From contig DHIZ01000431.1 of assembly GCA_002404055.1 (NCBI GenBank), positions 23,672 through 38,529 of the forward strand: a stretch of DNA of 14,858 bases, given 5' to 3'. This document shows positions 7,198 to 13,035 of the stretch, in pieces (positions within the stretch are counted from its first letter, which is position 1; each line of letters begins with the position of its first letter). This DNA is from Chloroflexi bacterium UBA4733 (GTDB lineage Bacteria > Chloroflexota > UBA4733). The notes under the pieces are model-generated. The model was not told the DNA's origin. It ran no database searches and saw nothing but the letters and a program-made list of their open reading frames with translations. The position numbers and the translations under genes are program-made.

Positions 7198-7228
7198 GCC
7201 ACCGTGTCCCCTCGGTGGCCTTTCTTTT
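7198..7228 (+). terminator. Plus-strand intrinsic terminator
   Basis: Stem GCCACCG (7198-7204), 8-base loop, CGGTGGC (7213-7219), then the T-rich run CTTTCTTTT. In this orientation it would end rightward transcripts from the small basic ORF. It abuts the stop codon of the leftward LIM/peptidase gene. For that strand the hairpin has A's before it but no U-run after it, so leftward termination is less certain. Confidence 0.65.
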
Positions 7229-8189
7229 ACGGGATCGGCGGTAGCCGGCGATTCGTAACTATCCAGGATACAAGGCCCTGGAAGGTCATTGAACTCAATA
7301 GGCCGCGCACGCGCCGGAAGCCTACGCCGTACACCGGGTCCGGGTCGCGTTCCAAGCAAGAACGGTGGTAGCGCGCTTCCGGGGTGTTACGGGTTGCATA
7401 TAGCCGGTCCATGACGAGGTTGCAGAAGCCTTCCTCTTGCCAGTCAGGGAGGTTGTCGACGTGGTTGACAAACAGCCAGGCATGGGTGATTTCGTGTGCC
7501 ATCACGCCCTCGAACAGGTCGCGGGGTAATCCCCAGAGGACACGGATGCCCGTGACACGCCGGCCGACTTCCTGCCCACCGACGGTCTGCCACTTCTTGA
7601 CGGCGAGACCCAAGGCAGCCCCAGTTCCGTACCCCGCCTGTTCCTTCGCCATGCTGGGCACATCGAGCAACTGGACCTGAAGGGTAACACGATCAGCGAC
7701 GAGCCCCTCGCTCCGCATCCAGGCGGCGATAGCGAGCGCCAGTGGCTCCGCACGCTCGTCAGTGAATACGCCATCGTGGACGCACCAATTGCAGACGACC
7801 CGTCCGTCCGGGTACCTCAGGCCGCCGTTCGTGAGGGCCTGGCAGACGAGACGCCGGCAGTATTCGCAGGAGGGGTGCTCTTGCGCATGGCGCGCACAGT
7901 ACACGTTGCTCCAGGAATCGGCCACGTAGGCGCCGGTGATCGGCGCAGCACAGATACGACACTTTGGAAGGACATGGTCTCGGTAACAGCGCTCGTGGTA
8001 GGCGGCCTGGTCGTGTGCGACGAACGAGCCGGAGTCGATCACCTGGCCGCGTGCGCGGCATGTGAAGTGCTCGGGATGCCAGGTCTGCCCAAGTGCGGTG
8101 ACATAGCCGGCAAAAATGACCCGATGGCAGCCGGCGCAGGTGGCTAGCATCGGAACGACGACGCACTCATTTGGCCAGGCTACCCTCAC
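7227..8189 (-). CDS. LIM-type zinc-finger / DA1-like zinc metallopeptidase
   Basis: The protein has 320 residues. Residues 18-136 are LIM-like zinc fingers. The first reads C18-x2-C21, H38-x2-H41 (WHPEHFTC), C44, then H65-x2-C68. More CxxC pairs follow at 77/80, 108/111 and 133/136. Residues 145-300 are a DA1-like peptidase domain with AHEITHAW (HExxH: His232, Glu233, His236) and EEGFC (Glu252/253), the expected third metal ligand. Plant DA1 is a ubiquitin-activated peptidase; bacterial homologues are mostly uncharacterised. Arg47 stands where LIM fingers normally have Cys, so the second zinc site may be impaired. There is no signal peptide, so it is probably cytosolic. It is the last gene of the chaperone cluster. 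GTG at 8189 overlaps the previous stop (GTGA); an internal ATG at 8150 would still keep the first CxxC. Confidence 0.87.
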   Translation of the reverse strand: MRVAWPNECVVVPMLATCAGCHRVIFAGYVTALGQTWHPEHFTCRARGQVIDSGSFVAHDQAAYHERCYRDHVLPKCRICAAPITGAYVADSWSNVYCARHAQEHPSCEYCRRLVCQALTNGGLRYPDGRVVCNWCVHDGVFTDERAEPLALAIAAWMRSEGLVADRVTLQVQLLDVPSMAKEQAGYGTGAALGLAVKKWQTVGGQEVGRRVTGIRVLWGLPRDLFEGVMAHEITHAWLFVNHVDNLPDWQEEGFCNLVMDRLYATRNTPEARYHRSCLERDPDPVYGVGFRRVRGLLSSMTFQGLVSWIVTNRRLPPIP

Positions 8190-9331
8190 GACCCAGGTAT
8201 GACGAGTCGTTGCCCAACCTGCAGCAAGTATGGCGGCGCCAGTCCGTTCGCCGCTGCGATGGCGGGCCAGCGATCAGAGGTGCCGTACAGGTTCGTCGCA
8301 ATCAGTACCAGCGAGTCACCAGGTTGCACGACGTAGGTTGGCGCCAAGACCAAGCCTGCCAGATCAACCAGGTGTACACCTGGCACGGCCCGGATGAGGG
8401 TCTCGATCTGGTAGCGGACAGCCAGGGTGGCGACGCTTCCATGGACGACGACTGTTGATCCATCCTGCTGAATGGTCAGTATGGAAGGATGCACTTCAGG
8501 GTGAGAACTGAGCATCTGCAAGACCGGCGTCGTCAGATCAGGGACGGGTGTCAGTGTTGGGCTAGGCGCCGAGGCGGCGGACGCCGGCGTTCGCGCGGCC
8601 GCCGCCGTCGGAGTCGCTGATACGGTGACAACTCCGCTGTTGATCGGCGTGGCCCGCGCTAACGGAGTTGGAGCCAGTTCAGTTGTCGGCGTAGGACGGT
8701 CCGGCGTAGGTGAGAGCGCGGCAAGCACAAGCGGGGAGGTGTTCGCCGGCACGGCTGTGCTGGTGAGCTCCACCACAGGAGCAGTTGGTGGCGCAGCCAA
8801 TTGGGCCGTCACATGGAGGAGAATGAAGAAAGCCAGGCAGCCTACTGCGAAAGCCGCAGCGAGCTGGAACGGCAGCCATCCAGCAAGAGCCGGACGATTC
8901 GGCAATGGCGCCACGACTGCCGGCGGCAGCTTGCCTTCGTGTTCGATCAGGGATGCAAGCGCGCGCCGCCCTGCCGCGACAGCTTCCTGCTGAGGATCGA
9001 GCGCGAGAGCGCGTTCCCACGCAGCCTGCGCGCGATCGAACCGGCCCTGTTGGGCGTACAGCTTGCCCAAGACGGTGTACGCAACAACGTTCGTATCGTC
9101 AGCATCGATCGCCTGTTCAAGCAGCACGATGGCGCGCGACACATTGCCGCTTTGCGCTTCCACCAAGGCCTCGTTGTAGAGGATGGGCGAGCGAAGGCGG
9201 AGGTAGAGCAATGGCGCCAGATCAGCGCCACAATCGGGACATCGAGTTGTGTCAGGAGTTGGGGGAATCCGGCAGACTGGGCACCGAACGGTCACCGGAG
9301 ATGCCCGTACAGCGCCCGGCAGGGCACTCAT
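8186..9331 (-). CDS. Membrane protein: zinc ribbon, TPR, TM helix, Thr/Pro linker, BON and LysM
   Basis: The protein has 381 residues. Residues 17-34 form a zinc ribbon (CPVC ... CPDC). Residues 50-125 hold TPR repeats (NEALVEAQSGNVSRAIVLLE, LGKLYAQQGRFDRAQAAWER). Residues 152-176 are a single transmembrane helix. Residues 180-267 are a Thr/Pro/Ala-rich spacer. Residues 268-328 resemble a BON domain (ILTIQQDGSTVVVHGSV, YQIETLIRAVPGVHLVDL). Residues 331-379 are LysM (TYVVQPGDSL, WPAIAAANGL, LQVGQRLVIP), which binds peptidoglycan. The likely topology puts the zinc ribbon and TPR in the cytosol and BON/LysM outside, making it a wall-to-cytosol tether, perhaps recruiting the Hsp70 through TPR. 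The start overlaps the Hsp70 stop (ATGA) and the end overlaps the peptidase start (GTGA), so all three are probably coupled. Confidence 0.88.
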   Translation of the reverse strand: MSALPGAVRASPVTVRCPVCRIPPTPDTTRCPDCGADLAPLLYLRLRSPILYNEALVEAQSGNVSRAIVLLEQAIDADDTNVVAYTVLGKLYAQQGRFDRAQAAWERALALDPQQEAVAAGRRALASLIEHEGKLPPAVVAPLPNRPALAGWLPFQLAAAFAVGCLAFFILLHVTAQLAAPPTAPVVELTSTAVPANTSPLVLAALSPTPDRPTPTTELAPTPLARATPINSGVVTVSATPTAAAARTPASAASAPSPTLTPVPDLTTPVLQMLSSHPEVHPSILTIQQDGSTVVVHGSVATLAVRYQIETLIRAVPGVHLVDLAGLVLAPTYVVQPGDSLVLIATNLYGTSDRWPAIAAANGLAPPYLLQVGQRLVIPGS

Positions 9332-11874
9332 ATTCGCCGGTCTACGATACCGGCGATGCGTGGGCGCTCAATACCCTGCCTTCTTAGTTCGTCCGTTATG
9401 GCCAGCCACAGGTCATCGAGTGACGCTAATGCCTGCTCAATACCAGGCGAATTGTGGGAGTCATAGTTCTCGTCGAGCGTACGCAACACACCGAATACCT
9501 GCTGCGCCAGCGCCATCGACAGCTTCCCTTGTTGTGCATAGGTAGACGTGTCGACGATCAGGAGGATACGCTCACCCAGCTCCTCGTACAGGAGCCTTTT
9601 GATCCTGTCGGCAGCGTCCTCTGCTGCGATCCAGTCCGCCCGTGCCCGAATCTCTTCGATCTCAGCGGCCCACAGTGCGATTTTTGCCGAGGTTTCCTTG
9701 GTAAGGTACTTGCCGGCGGCGGGAGGAACCACGCTTAGAAGTGCGTGGATGCCACGCACTGCGGCAGCGACATCGACGGTACGCCCGGCTTCTTCCACCA
9801 GTTTATCCGCATCATTCGGTCTGCCGTTGAGGACAACGTCCATCTCTTTCAGCAGCCTATGGAAGTCTGCGAACTCCGCTAGCGAAAGTTCATTGACCCA
9901 CAGGTCCATAAACATTGACGCTCTGTCGCGCGCAGCTTGGACAACACGCTGACGTTCGGGGGTAAGTTGGTCGCGTTGATAAATGACTTCTTGCGCCTCG
10001 ATACTGCCACCTGGGGCGAGAACCTGCACAGACACGGTGATAATGCGGTCTGCGTCCAGACGAAATGCCACATTCACGGCGGTGTTGCGAGGGAGTCCTT
10101 CGGTGAACGCCATGGTAACGATGCCGCAGAGATCATTCTGCTTTGCCACCGACTGCGATCCTTCGAAGACCTCCACATCGAGCCGCCTTTGATCGGGACC
10201 AGCAGTATAGAATTGCCTGCTTTCGGGAGACGGCGTTGGATAAGGCGTACCTTTGTAAATCAAAGTGAACATTCGGCCGTCGTTGAGCGCAACGCCCAAG
10301 TCTTTAGCAGTTATGTCGAGGAGGTTGGTAATGGGCAGATCGGCACCACAGGACATGCATACGGTCGCACCAGTGGCATTCAAGCGGCCGCACTTGCGAC
10401 ACTTCAGTCCTCCCTGGTCGTCTGCTACCGGGTCACAAATGGAGCAGCGCGTACTGCCCGCCGCGAATGGCTTGCCGCACGTGGGGCAAATTGACGACAC
10501 GCTTGACGGATATGGCGGTGGGACGGTTCGGCCAGCAGTTGGCGTAACTACAGTGCCGGATGCTACGAGCGTTCCGCCGCATTTCCAGCAGGCAGTGACT
10601 CCCACGTCGGACAGCATGTAGCAGGTCGGACAACTGACCTTCTCCGCGCCACCGAGAAAGGCCCCGCACTGTGCGCAGGTGTCATTGTCGACCGGGTTGG
10701 TCGAACTGCAAGATGAGCACTCCAACTCCGAGATCAGTGCTGACTGGATCGCAGCGCCGAGGGCCACGCACTGCATGGGGTTGACGTCCTTGCGCAGCTT
10801 GCCCTCGCCAAAAATCCGCTTCAGGCGTGCCTCCACCAGCGGGATGGCGGTCGAACCGCCGACGAGCAGGATACGGTCGATCAGATCGGGCGTGAGAGAC
10901 GAACCGCTGATAGCTCGCTGCGTCAGATCTATCGTCTCATCAATTTTGGTCGCAATCATCGCTTCGAAGTCAGTGCGAGAAATCTCCGTCTCGAAGTCTC
11001 CTTCTCCCAGGGCTGGAAAGCCCACATCGACCTGGTGCTGGCTGGACAGGCTGATTTTCGTTGCTTCCGCGGCATCGCGGAGAATCTGACGCGCACCTGA
11101 ATTCGTGCGGACATCGGAGCCGACTTGCTCCATTGCCTCTGCCAGGCACCGATCCAGGATGAGTTGGTCGAAGTCGTCGCCCCCCAGAAGGTTATTTCCT
11201 TCTACACCGAGTACCGAGAGGGTGCCTCCCACCAACATGACGATGGAAATATCGAAAGTACCGCCGCCGAGATCGTAGACAAGTACAGTCGTGTCATCAT
11301 CCTTCTCCCGGTTCAGACCGTAGGCCAGCGCAGCGGCCGTCGGTTCGTTGATGACGCGCAGGACGTGGAAGCCGGCAAGGCGTCCGGCTTCTCGGGTCGC
11401 AGCCACCTGGCGCTCCCCGAAGTAGGCAGGGACGGTGATCACGGCGCGGGTGAAGCGCTCCTTCAGCCGATCTTCGGCGTCCTCCTTCAGGCGACGCAGG
11501 ATGAGTGACGAGATTTCCGTGGGCGTGTACCACCGACCTGCGAAGCCGATGCGCACGCCGCCATCCGCGCCTTCGACCACTTGATAGCTCACGCGCACTA
11601 GCTCACCGTCGCGCTCAAGAACAGCCTTTACCGCAGGATCAGCGAACCGGCGCCCCATGAAGCGCTTCACCGAGGCGATCGTGTTCTGAGAATCGGACAC
11701 AGCCCTGGCTTTGGCTTGCTGGCCGACTTGCAGTTCCCCTCGTCGCGTTCGTCCGACGACTGAGGGCGTCAGGTCGCCATTGTCTCGGTTGAGGATGACT
11801 TTCGGTTCGCCACGGTGCATATATGCCATTACCGAGTTGGTGGTGCCGAGGTCAATGCCAAGAGTACGCTGCAC
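9328..11874 (-). CDS. Hsp70 (DnaK-like) chaperone with four inserted zinc ribbons
   Basis: The protein has 848 residues against about 610-640 for DnaK. Residues 1-380 are an intact actin-like ATPase domain: GIDLGTTNSV (6-15), SVKRFMGR with the catalytic Lys, INEPTAAALAYG (175-186), YDLGGGTFDISIV (200-212) and LLVGGSTAIPLVEARL (336-351). Residues 386-509 contain eight CxxC pairs (386/389, 400/403, 415/418, 429/432, 463/466, 477/480, 492/495, 506/509), forming four zinc ribbons. After them, LLDITAKDLGVAL (518-530) matches the normal interdomain linker and start of the substrate domain (LLDVTPLSLG). The beta substrate domain runs to about 633 and helical material to 848. So the ribbons sit between ATPase domain and linker. 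The GTG start has AAGGA at 6-base spacing. Neighbours upstream are GrpE-like and J-like genes, forming a dedicated chaperone set. Confidence 0.93.
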   Translation of the reverse strand: MQRTLGIDLGTTNSVMAYMHRGEPKVILNRDNGDLTPSVVGRTRRGELQVGQQAKARAVSDSQNTIASVKRFMGRRFADPAVKAVLERDGELVRVSYQVVEGADGGVRIGFAGRWYTPTEISSLILRRLKEDAEDRLKERFTRAVITVPAYFGERQVAATREAGRLAGFHVLRVINEPTAAALAYGLNREKDDDTTVLVYDLGGGTFDISIVMLVGGTLSVLGVEGNNLLGGDDFDQLILDRCLAEAMEQVGSDVRTNSGARQILRDAAEATKISLSSQHQVDVGFPALGEGDFETEISRTDFEAMIATKIDETIDLTQRAISGSSLTPDLIDRILLVGGSTAIPLVEARLKRIFGEGKLRKDVNPMQCVALGAAIQSALISELECSSCSSTNPVDNDTCAQCGAFLGGAEKVSCPTCYMLSDVGVTACWKCGGTLVASGTVVTPTAGRTVPPPYPSSVSSICPTCGKPFAAGSTRCSICDPVADDQGGLKCRKCGRLNATGATVCMSCGADLPITNLLDITAKDLGVALNDGRMFTLIYKGTPYPTPSPESRQFYTAGPDQRRLDVEVFEGSQSVAKQNDLCGIVTMAFTEGLPRNTAVNVAFRLDADRIITVSVQVLAPGGSIEAQEVIYQRDQLTPERQRVVQAARDRASMFMDLWVNELSLAEFADFHRLLKEMDVVLNGRPNDADKLVEEAGRTVDVAAAVRGIHALLSVVPPAAGKYLTKETSAKIALWAAEIEEIRARADWIAAEDAADRIKRLLYEELGERILLIVDTSTYAQQGKLSMALAQQVFGVLRTLDENYDSHNSPGIEQALASLDDLWLAITDELRRQGIERPRIAGIVDRRI

Positions 11875-11904
11875 TTGTCTTCCTTCTCCGCCTTTGTCTC
11901 TCCG

Positions 11905-12408
11905 TTATGCGCTCGTGTCGGTGCGGTGCGACACGATAACCTTGCCGCGCCGCAATGTCTCATCATGCCAGGAGTAGGCAGCGGTGAGTTCATCAACTAT
12001 GGTCTCATCAGGCAGATCATCGCGATCATGCACGTCTTCGATGTCGGCAAGGGCTGGGTCCGCCGGCAATCCCATGAATGAATACCGCGCGACGCCGAAT
12101 GGCGCCAGCTTCTTGGCGAGCAGTCGTTGGGTGGCCTCAATGCTTCGTCGTTGGCGACCATAAGCGGTCTCAAAGTCGCTTGTTGGTACAGGACGGGCCA
12201 GAAGACGTTCCAGCGCATCAGCGATTTCCAGCATCGCGAGCAGGATATCGCGCTTCGCGTCGTGCGCATCGCTCGTCGCCCGTTCAATCTTTACCTCGAG
12301 CGCACTCCGGTTTACGTACATCCCCACAAAAGCGGTCATCAAGTTGACTTCGGCAGCACCCGGCGGGACGGGAATCGGCGTCTCTGTAACGGTAAACGCA
12401 TCATCCAT
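11905..12408 (-). CDS. Divergent GrpE-like nucleotide-exchange factor
   Basis: The protein has 167 residues, slightly shorter than usual GrpE. Residues 36-72 form a long charged helix (ALEVKIERATSDAHDAKRDI, ALERLLA) like the GrpE dimer stalk. The C-terminal segment IVDELTAAYSWHDETLRRGK followed by VIVS (137-160) matches the GrpE wing signature (V ... GY ... D-x-x-LRPA-x-V-x-V). The canonical Pro-Ala is replaced by Arg-Gly (LRRGKV). Role: probably releases ADP from the adjacent Hsp70, whose gene starts 30 bp downstream. The ATG follows GGAAGG at 6-base spacing. General similarity is low outside the wing, so the call rests on the C-terminal signature, size and position. Confidence 0.72.
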   Translation of the reverse strand: MDDAFTVTETPIPVPPGAAEVNLMTAFVGMYVNRSALEVKIERATSDAHDAKRDILLAMLEIADALERLLARPVPTSDFETAYGRQRRSIEATQRLLAKKLAPFGVARYSFMGLPADPALADIEDVHDRDDLPDETIVDELTAAYSWHDETLRRGKVIVSHRTDTSA

Positions 12409-12588
12409 CGGAAACCTTCCAGCCCGGTGTCAGGCATTACATGCGGCGAGGAATTGGACGTGACTCATGATAGCCGGATAGCGCTGCGTGCGCTTGATGC
12501 CGTTGCCTGCGGGGGTACGCGCTGAACGCATCACGAGATCAACATCGCCTTTTGCGCATTGCTAGGTCGGTTTGGGCAGGGGATCACG
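12409..12588. other. 180-bp gap inside the chaperone cluster
   Basis: No gene is seen. On the minus strand it holds the GrpE ribosome site and an 8-base direct repeat, CCGACCTA (complement of 12563-12570 and 12590-12597), overlapping the stop of the J-like gene. I found no convincing sigma70 pair, though TATCAT lies about 60 bp before the GrpE start. It may hold a second promoter, splitting the cluster into two transcripts. Confidence 0.3.
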
Positions 12589-13008
12589 TTAGGTCGGAAA
12601 CGTCAAGGGCGGCAACACATCGGCGTAGGATGTGAAGCGTCGTGTGTAGGCAAATCGCAAAGGGCAGGGCGGGGGCGACGTCAGTTCCAATTCCTCCATT
12701 CCGTCTAGGAACCGAGCGGGAGATACATCGATCGGCAGCGGGTCAACGTCGCGCGGCACGACATCCAATGGAGGAAGGTTCTCTAATATCTGCCGCACCT
12801 CGGAGACGTCCGAGGGAAGGAATAGCTCAAACAGGTCGTATTCGATCCTCTTTCGCGTGTCCCGCAGCGCGTGGAAGGCCTGGGTTACTTCCTGGGCAGG
12901 GTACGCCCGCGCCCGGAGCGCTTGTTGATATGCCTTCAGGACCTCGGGAAGGGTGGCCGATGTTGTGATGCCGAGAACGGTATAAGGTGACGCCGCGCCA
13001 TCGTGCAT
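12589..13008 (-). CDS. J-domain-like protein lacking the HPD motif
   Basis: The protein has 139 residues. Residues 8-60 follow the J-domain plan: helix I SPYTVLGITTSATLPEV, helix II LKAYQQALRARA, helix III VTQAFHALRDTRKRIEYDLF, matching DnaJ YxxLGV, KAYRKLA and EAYEVLSDxxKRxxYD. At the HPD position, which in true J-domains triggers Hsp70 ATP hydrolysis, the sequence is AYPAQ, and the loop is shortened. It may therefore bind or scaffold without stimulating. Residues 75-139 are Pro-rich with no recognised domain. I use ATG at 13008, which has AGGGA at 5-base spacing; a TTG at 13032 would add eight residues but lacks a ribosome site. It lies 27 bp after the TPR gene. Confidence 0.78.
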   Translation of the reverse strand: MHDGAASPYTVLGITTSATLPEVLKAYQQALRARAYPAQEVTQAFHALRDTRKRIEYDLFELFLPSDVSEVRQILENLPPLDVVPRDVDPLPIDVSPARFLDGMEELELTSPPPCPLRFAYTRRFTSYADVLPPLTFPT

Positions 13009-13035
13009 GGTCTTCCCTACGCAAAAACGCAAAAC

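Noticed and set aside
9937..10621. Plus-strand open frames within the Hsp70 gene
   Set aside because: They are antisense to well-conserved Hsp70 domains and zinc ribbons and have no recognisable protein features.
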